NCBI GenBank assembly: GCA_002917075.1
Contig: NTMA01000023.1
Span: 124,001 to 188,000 of the forward strand
From: Hawksworthiomyces lignivorus
Lineage: Eukaryota; Ascomycota; Sordariomycetes; Ophiostomatales; Ophiostomataceae
Direction of reading: 5' to 3'
Length of the DNA stretch: 64,000 bases
The position numbers and the translations under genes were made by a program. The notes beneath the pieces are model-generated. The model had not been told where the DNA came from. It did no database searches and saw only the letters and a list, made by a program, of their open reading frames with translations. This document shows, in pieces, positions 33,197 through 43,763 of this stretch (position 1 is its first letter; each line of letters opens with the position of its first letter).

Positions 33197-35034
33197 CTAT
33201 GCCCTCGGCACGTTCGGGGCGTCCGCGGCCGCCTCGGCAGCGGCCTTGTGATATTCGGCGCTCCCCGGAGCCGGCGACGAGGGCTCGCTGGACTTGGTGC
33301 TGCCGCGGCCCCAGCCGCGGCTCTTGCCCTCCTTGCCGTTTGCGGCGGCGCTGGCGGCGTCCTTGGACTTCTTCTTGGACTCCTTGTCCTTCTTGATGGC
33401 AGCCTCGGCGACCAGCTGCTCGAACGCCATGTAGTCGCCCTCCTCTTCGGCGGTGCGTTGCGCCTAGCGGGGTGCTCGTATTAGCAAAGGGTTGTGTTTT
33501 TCTTTATTTTGTTAAGCCATAGACGGAAGCACAACTCACTTTGTTGCAGACGTCGCCAATCAGGACGAGGGCCTCGGCGCGCTCGAGGCGCTTGGCCAGG
33601 GGCACCTTCTTGTCCTGCAGGACGGCGTCGCAAACGTCGCGCAGGACGCTCTGGATCTCAAACTTGGAGCCGCGCCAGGCAGCGGTCAGGATCTTGCCGG
33701 TGACGCGGCGCTCGTACTCGGACTTTTTCTCGTCGGTCCACTCCTCGCCGCCGCGCTCCTCCATGCGGGCCATCTCCTCCATGGTCTGCTGGGCGTCGAT
33801 AGCGGAGCTGATGGTGTTCCAGGTGTCCTTGACCAGGGTGCCCTTGTCGCGCAGGCGCGTGAAGAGGCCGCCCATGCCGAAGAGCTTCTGGCTGCGCAGC
33901 ACCGCGGTGGCCTTTGTGACGTACGTCTGGCCGATGGCGTGCAGAATGTCCAGGCCGAACGACTCCATCTTGAGGTCCTCGACCTCGAGGCGGATCTTCT
34001 CCTGGAACGCGCGCGTGACGTCGGCGCCCTTGTCCGTCTCGGTCCACACGGACACGCGGTCCAGCAGCTTGCGCACCAGCATGTCCACGCGCTCCTGCCG
34101 CACGCGCGCCCGCTCCCGCTCGTACGCGGCAAGCTGCTCGCGCTGCTCCTTGGAGAGGCCCGCCTTGCTGCCCTTCTTGTCCTTCTTCTTGACGTCCTTG
34201 GCGTCCTCCGCGCCCGCGGAAGACGGGCCGGCCTCAGCATCGTCCGACGGCCGGTCCATCAGCGCCGGCCGGATTGGAATGGCGTGCCTGCTCGGGGTGT
34301 TGCGGCCCGAGCCCGCGGGCGACGACTGGTGGCTCGACAGGTTCGACGTGGAGGCGCCTGGTGCGGTGGTGGCCTTGGCATGCGTCTCGGGCGCCTCGTC
34401 TTCGACGATGATCGTCGGCGGCGGCTTCGCGTGGCCGCCGCTCGGAGCGGCCGCCGCCGCCTCGGCTTCTTTTCTGCTCTCCTGCATCGCCTCTTCTGTG
34501 CCAGGGAACTCGCCGTCGCCCTCTGCCGCCGCCGCAGCTGCCGCCTCGGCCTCGGCCGCCTCCTCTTCCGACAGCGTAATGTCCATGGTCGCGGTCAGGT
34601 CCTTCATCAGCGAGATCTCGCCGATCCAGTCGACAAAGGCATCGCCACCGAAGATGCTCGTGAAGAACTCGGCCGGGTCGACAAAGCCCTCGCTCGGCTT
34701 CGACGCGTCCTTGCCGTACTTGTCGTAGGCCTTGCGCAGGTCCGGATCCTGCAGCACCTGGTACGCCTCGCCGATGGCCTGGAACTTCTCGTGCGCAGTC
34801 GGGTCATTGGGGTTCTTGTCTGCGGAGCGAGGGAGAGTAAGCCAGAGAGCTTGTGAAACAGCGCAGAGCGCGTGAGCAGTAACAGATGAGGGGACGGTGT
34901 GCGCTCTGTCTCGTGCGGCGCGACTCACCTGGATGGTGCACGATGGCCTGTTTCCGGTAGGCCTTCTTAATCTCCAGCTCGGTGGCGGTGGGCGCGACGC
35001 CCAGGAGGTCATAATAGGCCGTATCGACGACCAT
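33197..35034 (-). CDS. DnaJ/Hsp40 co-chaperone with DnaJ-X domain (Caj1/Djp1 type)
   Basis: Exons on the minus strand: 35034-34929, 34819-33540 and 33463-33197 (550 aa). Intron 1 (GTGAGT..CAG) splits the Asp codon of the J-domain HPD motif: HHP-D-KNPNDP, residues 34-36. The J domain covers ~5-70 (YYDLLGVAPTATELEIKKAY, AYQVLQDPDLRKAYDKYG). There is no Gly/Phe or zinc-finger region, so it is a class C J-protein. A low-complexity acidic/Ala/Ser linker leads to a Lys-rich stretch and the DnaJ-X domain (VDMLVRKLLDRVSVWTETDK, FGLDILHAIGQTYVTKA, WNTISSAIDAQQTMEEM). The C-terminal Lys/Ser-rich tail is on exon 3. It stimulates Hsp70 ATPase; yeast relatives work in peroxisomal import (Djp1) or at membranes (Caj1). 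The exact client is not deducible. Confidence 0.93.
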
Positions 35035-36294
35035 GGCGGCGGTGTTGGTGGTGGGGTGGGCGGTGATGGAAGAGCAGGCTTCTACTTTTCTTTCTTCTTC
35101 TCTCGGCTGGTGCCTTTAGGGGTCCAGCAGGTTTTTGGGCCAAGCCTGCGAGTCAACCGTCACGCAATGCGCACGCGGCAGTGTGTTGCAGGTGGTGAGT
35201 AACGGAACAGTCGGGAAAGCTGCCGACTGCTGGACGGTCGTAGAGAGCAGTCGTTCTATAGCGGCGGTAAGGTAAAGATATATAAGAGGGGATAATTTTT
35301 GCAGGAAACAAGCCACGCCAACAAAAGAAAAAAAGGAGGAAAATACGAAAAGGGAGAGAGAGTCCAAAGGAAAGGGAAAGAGGGTATCTCGAAGGGTTAA
35401 AGAGTATCGTTTTTTGTTATAGGGAAAAGATGCACTTTTTGATCTCAGCAGCTGGCAGTAAACCTCAAAGCGATTTAGACTATTTAATTTTTTCCATTTA
35501 TTGTGTTATTGCCTCTTTCTGCCTTGAGGGGCGCTCTTTCCCTCCTTTGGCGTCGGCGTAATGACAGAAAGAGAAGCCACTGCGGCTTCGTCATCACGCA
35601 GGACACCGCCCGCGACTTCCCTACCGAGCTGCAATTTTTTTTTTCTTCTGTCGGGCGGGGCAGCCGCAGGACATTACAAGGCAAGTCCGCTGGAAATGCA
35701 CGTGATTGTACCGAAAGCAAGCTGGTACAGCTGGCACAACTGGCAAATCGGACAAGGCAGGCAGCCAATATACTCCGAAACGCAGTACTCTGCAATGCAA
35801 TTGGTATTAATGCAATGTATTAAGCAGCGAGACATCTAATCTAACCCCTCCAAGGGGAGGCTCATCAAGCGCTGCATAAGGTTTCCTATAGATACGGCAT
35901 AATAACAATATCACGCCTCCTAGGCATACGAGTACGTACAATACATGTATGGTAAAACTATCGATTGTCAAATACGGCTGACGGTCTAGGATATGCAGCT
36001 GAAGCCCAAAAAGGGTATAACCAAAACAGAAGCCATGATAACAAAAAAATAAATATATACGCAATGCGAAGAAGAATAAGAACCCTCTTAGAATAGGCGC
36101 AAAAAAGATTCGGTTTGTCTTTTTTCCAATATCTAATTTAATATAATCCCATCTTGACATATGTCCGTCCAATCATTACAATCTGTGCTTCATTGTTTTT
36201 TTGGTTTTTCATTTTTATTTTCTTGGTGGTATTTTATCTCGTTTGGATCCCTTTTTGCACAGCGGTCCGGGAGAGGCATTCGCCCTCCCCTTTC
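35035..36294. other. Intergenic between DnaJ promoter and UER1 3' end
   Basis: Promoter and leader of the DnaJ gene at the left, including purine-rich runs at 35320-35400, and 3' flank of the next minus-strand gene at the right. No ORF with coding character. Confidence 0.45.
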
Positions 36295-37203
36295 CTACTG
36301 CACGCCGGCGGCCTTCATGCGCTCGAAGCAGGCGCGGTAGGCGGCGTGGATCTCGGGGACCTCGTAGTTGTACTCCTTGAGCTTGGTGGTGAGCTTGGTG
36401 GTGTCGAGCTCGCAGTTGCTGCGGCCGGCCTTGATGACCTTGGCCTGCTCCTCGAGCGAGAAGTTCTTCCAGGTGAAGCTGGGGCGGACGATCTCCTTGA
36501 AGAGGGCCAGGACCTCGTTGTGGGAGATGGCGCCCGGGTTGGTGAAGTTGTAGACGCCCTTCTCCTGGTGCTCGGCCAGCAGCACGGAGGCGGGCAGCAG
36601 GTCGGTCAGGATGGTGTTGCTGTTGGGGATGTCGACGACGCGCTCGTACTTGGAGATCTTGGTGACAAAGTTGCGCGGGTGCAGGTCGTCGCTGACGGGC
36701 ATACGCAGGCGCAGGATCAGCACGTTGGGGTAGTGCTTCATGACGGCCTCGACGTGGGCCTTGGTCTCTGAGTAGAAGCTGCCGTCAAAGTTGGCCAGGT
36801 CCGTCTCCTTGAAGCCCGGGCCGCCCCACGGGTGCGCCTCGTCGTACTGGTAGATGCAGCCCGTCGCGAACACGGTCACGTGGATGCCCTTGAGGAAGCA
36901 GGCGTCCGTCAGGTTCAGCGTGCCGATCACGTTGGACCGCATCGTGGCCTCCTTGTTGTCCTCGCACCAGTCCACGTTGGGCCGGCCCGTGCAGCCCGCC
37001 GCGTTGAAGACGTGCGTCGGCTTCACCCGCTCCAGCTCCGCGATCACGCTCTCGCGGTTCTCCATGCGGATCGTCGTCGTGTACACCTCCTTGCCCGCCT
37101 TCTCGAGGAGCGTCTTGAGGTGGCCGGCCACCCAGCCCTCGCCGCCCCAGATCAGGAAGCGGTTGTTGGCCGCGGCCGTGCCGTTGGTGCCGTTGGTCGC
37201 CAT
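36295..37203 (-). CDS. UDP-4-keto-6-deoxyglucose 3,5-epimerase/4-reductase (UDP-rhamnose synthesis)
   Basis: Single exon, 302 aa from the ATG at 37203 (MATNGTNGTA). The upstream open frame to 37467 is CT-rich leader. It is a short-chain dehydrogenase of the extended type: the nucleotide-binding motif appears as IWGGEGWVAGHL (~18-29), the active site as Tyr144-SET-Lys148, and VFATGCIYQYDEAHPWGG is diagnostic of the bifunctional NRS/ER-type enzymes that turn UDP-4-keto-6-deoxyglucose into UDP-L-rhamnose. The cytosolic product feeds rhamnose-containing wall glycans. The partner 4,6-dehydratase is not in the window. It is divergently arranged with squalene synthase, over 2 kb away. Confidence 0.92.
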   Translation of the reverse strand: MATNGTNGTAAANNRFLIWGGEGWVAGHLKTLLEKAGKEVYTTTIRMENRESVIAELERVKPTHVFNAAGCTGRPNVDWCEDNKEATMRSNVIGTLNLTDACFLKGIHVTVFATGCIYQYDEAHPWGGPGFKETDLANFDGSFYSETKAHVEAVMKHYPNVLILRLRMPVSDDLHPRNFVTKISKYERVVDIPNSNTILTDLLPASVLLAEHQEKGVYNFTNPGAISHNEVLALFKEIVRPSFTWKNFSLEEQAKVIKAGRSNCELDTTKLTTKLKEYNYEVPEIHAAYRACFERMKAAGVQ

Positions 37204-39444
37204 TGTGAGATTAGAAGTGTGTGTGGGTGATAGAGAGAGAAAGAGAGAGAAGCTGAGGTCGGCAGAAGGAAGAGTGGTTGTTTGAGCAAAGATTTTGAGG
37301 GTAGCGGGGTGAGATCGAAGGGGGTTTATAGGAGAGGGGAGAAATCGAGAGTGGCAGGATTCAAATACGAAAGACGGTGAGAAGGTTATGAAAGAAAGGG
37401 GGGGAGGGAGATGTCTTTTTTGTGGAACTGCCCGTCCAGCCCAACTATTGAATGGTGTGCACTCCAAGTAGTGGCAGCAGCGTGGTACTCGTAGGATAGA
37501 GGTGGTAGGGAAGCAGGGGGGAAGAGGCTGGCAGCAAGGTTTCTGCTCGTCTGCGAAGTGGGAGGAGAGAGAGGGGCAAAGAAGAGGGAAAAAATAGAAT
37601 TAGACTGGTCTCATTCCACAGCGGTGGCGTTGTATTGGCTTGGAGCTAGCTAGGAACCAGTCAGTCCAGATACGATAGAAGTACGTGTATTTAATCTCTG
37701 CGAGCCAGGCCAGGACCCGAGCACGCCCAACGGCCAGGCCAATGACAGATGGTGTGGCAGTGATGCATTTGGTCAGTTTCGTATAAGACAGTCTGAACTG
37801 TCTAGAAGGCTGGAGGCTGCCAGAATGCATTTATAATGGAGCATTTGTCATTCAGCAGAGGGATTAATTTGGCCCTTTGTCTCTTTGTTTCCCGGCCTTG
37901 CAAAGGCGTTTCTACCCGCCAGGAACATTCCATTCATGACAGGCCATCTTTGTGTCTTTTGTAAACACAAGCCCGTTCGGGTTGGCTTACTGGGACAGAT
38001 TGGGATCCGCGGGTGCAGAGCTCTCGCATTTGCTCGTAAAAAGATGCACCAGTCGCTGCAACTGCAATAGCACACGGCAATAAGCATTGATAATTTGGGG
38101 GTCAGCGTCTGTCAACTTCTACAGTGCGTGGAGTACACATAAGAAACTAGTGTTCGCACTGTCCTTGCATCATTCTGAGCTTCCTCCATAGCTGCCCAGT
38201 AGGGAGAACCTCAAGAAGGGGTTCCTCTCCAACAGAGTGAACGTAACAAGCCAAGAAGGCCTGCAGTCGCAGAGCTGTGCTGCTGCCTCGTATTATCCTC
38301 TGTGCCTCCAAATCCTGTGATTCTTTCATCGACGAACACGAGCCCCGCTGAAAGACATGGCGCCGCCCGCATCTCACAGGATTGATATTAAATACGATAG
38401 TCGCGCGGAATTCATATTCTAATCATAATCATATCGTCTACAGAGGCACCAGGTACATAAGCAGTACATCCTCTCTCGTCGTATACACATATGCCTCCCA
38501 GGTATTAGCAAGATACTCCGTCCTCTGAGTGTGCTATCGTTCACCGCTTTCTCCAGCCACGCCAGCCACTAAGACTGCTCGCTCGCTACAGCACCAGCAG
38601 CTCCTTCCCCAACAAGATTTTTCGTTTGCACTGGTTCAGGGGCAGCCACATTCTGCCATTGGCCAATGAGCTGCGCCCAGCCCCGTAGTTTCCCCCTCTC
38701 TGGATGTTCTACTACCCCAGCACCCAGGTGGCTGCTTCCTTGCGAACACCTTTTTCTCTTTTTTTTTCTGCTCCTCTTTTCTGCATATCAACGAGAGTTT
38801 CCTATATGGGATACCTATTTCAGCGTATTGTTTATTGAGGCACAGCACGGACTGCCGCATCTAAATTTTTCATATTATTATTTCAGTTATTTTTAATATT
38901 ATCTCACTCGAATTTTTCCTCACTTTTCTTACTCTGTATTGTGTCCTTTGGTGACACCTCGTCCTCTTCCCGTCCGCCCGCCCAGAACTTCATGCACGCA
39001 CGGAGACCGGACTTTTCAATAGCGGGAATTGGCACTGGCAGAGCCATCATCCTTACTATACGCCAAACAGGATTAGCCTCTCTTCCTTTTCTGCTCTTCT
39101 CGGCTTTGCTCCCGGTTTTCTCTGCAGCAACGAAATCAAACTGCGGAGAATACGGAGAATAGCCCTGGACAAAGAAAAGTCGCTTTTGAACCTCAACTTG
39201 CGCTCAATCATCACATCGGGCTGCTTTTCTTTGCGACAGCGACTCTGTGATCCAGCTGCCGGCCCTCTGCAATTTGCAACAGCCTCTCTCTCACTTCTCT
39301 CCTCTCCCGCTCAGTCCAATTCGTCTCACTCAGCCATCCTCCTCACGGCCTCCTTTGCTTCTACCACCTTCCGTCGCGAACATCTCTCCTTTTCTTCTCA
39401 ACCTCCGTCCTCTCTTCTCCTCTGCTCTTCTCCTCTCGCCCATC
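37204..39444. promoter_or_regulatory. Divergent intergenic region (UER1-like / ERG9)
   Basis: 2.2 kb between head-to-head genes. The left 250 bp is GA-rich, being the complement of a CT-rich leader of the minus gene. Positions 39280-39440 are a strongly CT-rich leader in front of the ERG9 ATG, typical of well-expressed fungal genes. No gene in the middle; there is one TACTCCGT word near 38514. Confidence 0.5.
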
Positions 39445-40994
39445 ATGCCTAAATTATCTACCGTCGGCTACCTGCTGGTGCATCCCAACCAGCTGCGGTC
39501 CATCATCCAGTGGTACGTGTTGCCTCCCTTCCTCATTTCTGCGTTCCCTACTGCGCACTGCCGCTAACTGCTTCTGTTTCAGGAAACTATGGCACGACCC
39601 CGTCCACATCCGCGACCCCTCAAAGGAGTCGCCAACCGTCAAGGCATGCTTTGACTATCTCAACCTGACGTCGCGGAGCTTCTCCGCTGTGATCCAGGAG
39701 CTCAACCCGGAGCTGCTAATGCCCATCGCCCTCTTCTACCTGGTCCTGCGCGGCCTCGACACCATCGAGGATGATATGACCATCCCCATCGAGAAGAAGG
39801 AGCCACTGCTGCGCGGCTTCGACACGCTGATGGAGCAGGACGGCTGGACCTTTAGCGAGAACGGGCCCAACGAGAAGGACCGCGAGCTGCTGGTCCACTT
39901 CGACGTCGTCGTTACCGAGCTCAAGCGCATGAAGCCCGCCTACTACGCCATCGTCCGCGATATCACCACCAAGATGGGCAACGGCATGGCCGACTACGCC
40001 GTCAATGCCGAGCACAACATCAACGGCGTCAACACCATCGCCGACTACGAGCTGTACTGCCACTACGTCGCCGGCCTCGTCGGCGACGGCCTGACCCGCC
40101 TCTTTGTCGAGTCCGAGCTGGCCAACCCGGCCCTGCTCAAGCGGCCCCAGCTGACCGAGTCCATGGGCCAGTTCCTGCAGAAGACCAACATCATCCGCGA
40201 CGTCCGCGAGGACTGGGACGACAAGCGCCGCTTCTGGCCCAAGGAGATCTGGAGCAAGCACGTCGACAACTTTGAGGACCTCTTCAACCCCGAGCACCGC
40301 AGCAAGGCCCTCGCCTGCTCCTCCGAGATGGTCCTCAACGCCCTCAAGCACGCCGACGAGTGCCTCTTCTACATGGCCGGCATCCGCGACCAGAGCGTCT
40401 TCAACTTTGTCTGTATCCCCCAGTCCATGGCCATTGCCACGCTCGAGCTCGTCTTCCAGAACCCGGCCATCTTCGACCGCAACTGCAAGATCACAAAGGG
40501 CGACGCCTGCCAGCTCATGATCGAGTCCACCCAGAACCTGCACGTCGCCTGCGACGCCTTCCGCCGCTACGTCCGCCGCATCCACAAGAAGAACGACCCC
40601 CGCGACCCCAGCTACACCGCCATCAGCCTGCAGTGCGGCAAGATCGAGCAGTTCATCGAGTCCATCTTCCCCACCCAGGACGTCAAGCAGCTCAAGGACG
40701 GCGCCAAGAAGTCCAGCGAGCCCGAGGTGCCCCTCACCGACAGCCTCATGCTGATCGGCGCCGTCATTGCGATGCTGCTGATTGTTGGTGGCATAATGGT
40801 ATGTTTTCTTTTTCCTCTTCGCCCTTCATTCTCCATCTCTTCCTAGACTTCTTATGCTGACTCTTCAGGTTGGAGCGGCCTGGCTGCTGGGTGCGCACAT
40901 GGACAAGATCCTGGAGGGCTTTGGCCTCGCCGGTGGTGCAGGTTCAACGACTATTGCTGCAGGCACAACGGCTGTTGTTCACGAGGAGCTTTAA
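39445..40994 (+). CDS. ERG9: Squalene synthase (farnesyl-diphosphate farnesyltransferase)
   Basis: Exons are 39445-39512, 39583-40798 and 40869-40994 (469 aa), with introns GTACGT..TTTCAG and GTATGT..TTCAG. It joins two farnesyl diphosphates head-to-head into squalene with NADPH, the first committed step to ergosterol, on the ER membrane. The start [19 protein letters not shown] is typical of fungal enzymes. The first Asp-rich motif is [13 protein letters not shown] and the second [19 protein letters not shown] with [17 protein letters not shown] and [14 protein letters not shown] are further conserved blocks. A hydrophobic C-terminal anchor ([18 protein letters not shown], then VGAAWLLG) is split by the second intron. 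Length is normal. I see nothing odd. Confidence 0.97.
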
Positions 40995-42383
40995 GTAAAG
41001 CATACTAGGGTTTGACATTATGACCTGCTGCTGCTGCTCTTCTGCTTGCTTTCCATTAATCACCCTTGTCTCTCTCACGCTCCGTTCATTCATCTCCTGA
41101 TCACGTCTCCCTTCTCCTCCTCCTCCTCCACCTTTCTACGCCCTTATCCGTCCAGCTCTTTCTTTTCGCTATGAGTCCATTACATACGTGCGTGCTGCTT
41201 GTTGCCATTCCACGCATTCTATACCATATTTAATCACATGAAGAACCGACCGTCTCTGGCAAAGGCAGCCCAGAGATGCGTGACAAAGACGTTTGTCACG
41301 CCAATATGAGATATCATACCTGAGAATACAGCGCGTTTCTTTTTTTTTTTTTTTCTGTTGTCTTTCGTTCGGCTCCTCAGCTCATGACCAGTGACCAGTG
41401 ACCAAATTCCAAATGTTTGAAGCCAAAGGGGGGGGGATCCAAAAATAGCACGGATGTCAAATTGCAATTCAGTCTACAAATTCTTTCCAGTGACTGCAGT
41501 TGTGCCGAAGATGTGCTGATAGCAAAGAGAGACTAAGGATATTTCTTGTCTCAAAGCAGCGAGCAGCCTGGAATCCGGGCGCGTCTCGAACGGGGAGCAA
41601 AAAGACGAGTCCAAAACTCGGCGATTCCCTGGACGAGACGAATTGCGCACATTCCACGTTATTTCTGATCGCCTTTGGCTTTTTCTAAACGTACGACGAA
41701 ATGTTCCTAAAACAATAAACCTGCGTAAACCTGATTATCCGCGACAACCATGGTCCTCTCACTGTTGGCGTGCGATCTGCGGGCGTTTGCCCGCGGAGCC
41801 GTCTGACTGATCGTCGATCAGTTTCGGGAACCAGATCTCTCCCCTTTTACGAGAAAGAGATTCATCCTGACTCTTCAATCGTCTTATTTTTGATTTTTGG
41901 TTATTTTCAGATTTCCTGTTCGTTCGATGGCGATCCAGAAATCCTTTGTCTATCATTGTAGAGAATGGCACTGTTTTTTTTTTTTTTTTTAACTGCTTTG
42001 TAGAGCTTTTTGTTTTTCCTGATATTTAGGAATATATCACTTTAAACCTTTTTTCCCAGCGTATGTGTCCCTATTGTACCCCGTTCTCCCCCTCTAGCAC
42101 ATTAGCCAGGCGAATGAAAAGAACCAAAACCCTTCTCTTTGCTACCTTGTCTTGTCATGCAATCCAGAGTGATGTTTTCAAACACAGACAAAGCCAGTAG
42201 ACCCCCAAAAACACAGACCAGAATTGATCGAGACGTTGCACAAATTAAGCCAGCCAATTTGTAGGAAACCAAGAAAAGATAAGAAAGAAAAAAATAAGAA
42301 GAAAAAATGAAACCCGAAGCAGTAGTTGCAGATATACAGATGCAAACAAAATTCTACTAAGCAAAGAAGAAGGGCGCAGACCC
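40995..42383. other. Intergenic between convergent genes
   Basis: 3' flanks of ERG9 and of the subtilase. T-runs at about 41338-41354 and 41973-41990. No gene supported. Confidence 0.5.
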
Positions 42384-43763
42384 TCACTGGTTGCCGTTGT
42401 TGGCAATTAGCGACGTGGTCTGGCCGACGTTGTTCTTGACCTCGGCGCCGGTGGCGCCGGCGAGCTCCTGGATGCGGGCCAGCACGTCAGCAGCGTCGGT
42501 GATGTTCTCAAAGGCCATGAGGTAGGCGGCGAGGCCGGTGACGTGGGGGGTGGCCATGCTGGTGCCGGAGAGGATGTTGGTGGCGTTGTCGTCGGTGTTC
42601 CAGACGGAGAGGACGTTGACGCCAGGGGCAAAGACGGCGACGGGCAGGCCGTAGTTGGAGAAGGAGGCGCGGGCGTCGGTGGTCTGGTCGATGGCGCCGA
42701 CGGCGATGGCGCCGGGGGCTGAGGCGGGACTCTCGGTGGAGGCGTCGCGGTTGTCGTTGCCGGCAGCGACGCAGGGGACGACGCCAGCGGCGACAAGGCC
42801 GGCGACGGCATCGTTGAGGGCCTGGCTGCGCGAGCCGCCGAGCGACATGTTCATGACGGCCTTGCCGCGCAGGCCGCTGGCGCTGGCGTTGGCGGCGACC
42901 CAGTTCATGCCGGCGATGACGCCGCTGTTGGACCCCGCGCCGTCGGCGTTGAGCACCTTGACGGCCACCAGCTGCACGTTCTTGGCCACGCCGTACGTGC
43001 GCCCGCCGATGGTGCCCGACACGTGCGACCCGTGGCCGTTCTCGTCCGTGTCAACGTCGTTGACAAAGTTGGCCCCGAACACCGCCCGGCCCTGGAACTC
43101 CTGGTGCGTCGTGCGGATGCCCGTGTCCACCACAAACGCCGTGATGCCCGCCCCCGCCGAGTCGTCGTACACGTACCCGCTGTCTTCGTCCGCCACGTCC
43201 GCGTGGCTCAGCCGCTCCAGCCCCGACGGCGCCCCGCTCTCCGTCGCCAGCGCCTGCGTCTGCACCCGCGCGTCCTGCTCAATGTACGCCACCACCGCCT
43301 GGTCCCCAAAGATCTCCAGCATCGTGCGGTCCTCGGCGTCCTGCAGCGCCATCGCCCGCCAGTCGCCCACGCGGAACGTCCGCACCGACGTGTCCGGCGC
43401 GGCCGCAGCCGGCGCGCTGCCGGCGCTGCTGTCGTCCCCAGACGACGCCGTCCCGTTGTCCGCCTGCGGCTGCTGCTGTCGCCGCTCTAGGTTCCGCTTG
43501 GCAACCTTGGCCATGAAGTGTGCCTGGTGGGCGTCAACGACTGCGTCCGACGCCGTGCTGTTGTATACGACAATGTAGGCATTGGGGATGCGGTCCCGCG
43601 CGTCCGGGTTGATGATGGGCACGCCCAGCACGCGGCTGGCCCGGCTATCGCCGCCGATGGTCGTGTCGATGCTGGCGTCCGCGTCCGCGTCGCCCACGGG
43701 GACAGCAGCGGCGGTGGCGGCCAGGAAGCCCAGGGCAGAGAGGACCAGCCGTAGAGGAGCCAT
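42384..43763 (-). CDS. Secreted subtilisin-like serine protease (S8A, proteinase-K type) with I9 propeptide
   Basis: Single exon, 459 aa from the ATG at 43763. A signal peptide (MAPLRLVLSALGFLAATAAA) is followed by an inhibitor-I9 propeptide (IPNAYIVVYNSTASDAVVDA, ending near the VVAYIEQDARV block). An unusual ~35-residue Gln/Ala/Ser-rich insert sits inside the propeptide. The catalytic triad is Asp213 (AFVVDTGIRTTH), His244 (NGHGSHVSGTIGG) and Ser402 (SGTSMATPHVTG), with the oxyanion Asn in VAAGNDNRD. This is an endopeptidase exported to degrade extracellular protein, made as a self-inhibited zymogen. All catalytic residues are present, so it should be active. Confidence 0.95.
   Translation of the reverse strand: MAPLRLVLSALGFLAATAAAVPVGDADADASIDTTIGGDSRASRVLGVPIINPDARDRIPNAYIVVYNSTASDAVVDAHQAHFMAKVAKRNLERRQQQPQADNGTASSGDDSSAGSAPAAAAPDTSVRTFRVGDWRAMALQDAEDRTMLEIFGDQAVVAYIEQDARVQTQALATESGAPSGLERLSHADVADEDSGYVYDDSAGAGITAFVVDTGIRTTHQEFQGRAVFGANFVNDVDTDENGHGSHVSGTIGGRTYGVAKNVQLVAVKVLNADGAGSNSGVIAGMNWVAANASASGLRGKAVMNMSLGGSRSQALNDAVAGLVAAGVVPCVAAGNDNRDASTESPASAPGAIAVGAIDQTTDARASFSNYGLPVAVFAPGVNVLSVWNTDDNATNILSGTSMATPHVTGLAAYLMAFENITDAADVLARIQELAGATGAEVKNNVGQTTSLIANNGNQ

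Noticed and set aside
39716..40585. 289-codon minus-strand frame over ERG9
   Set aside because: Antisense shadow of a highly codon-biased gene; no motif.
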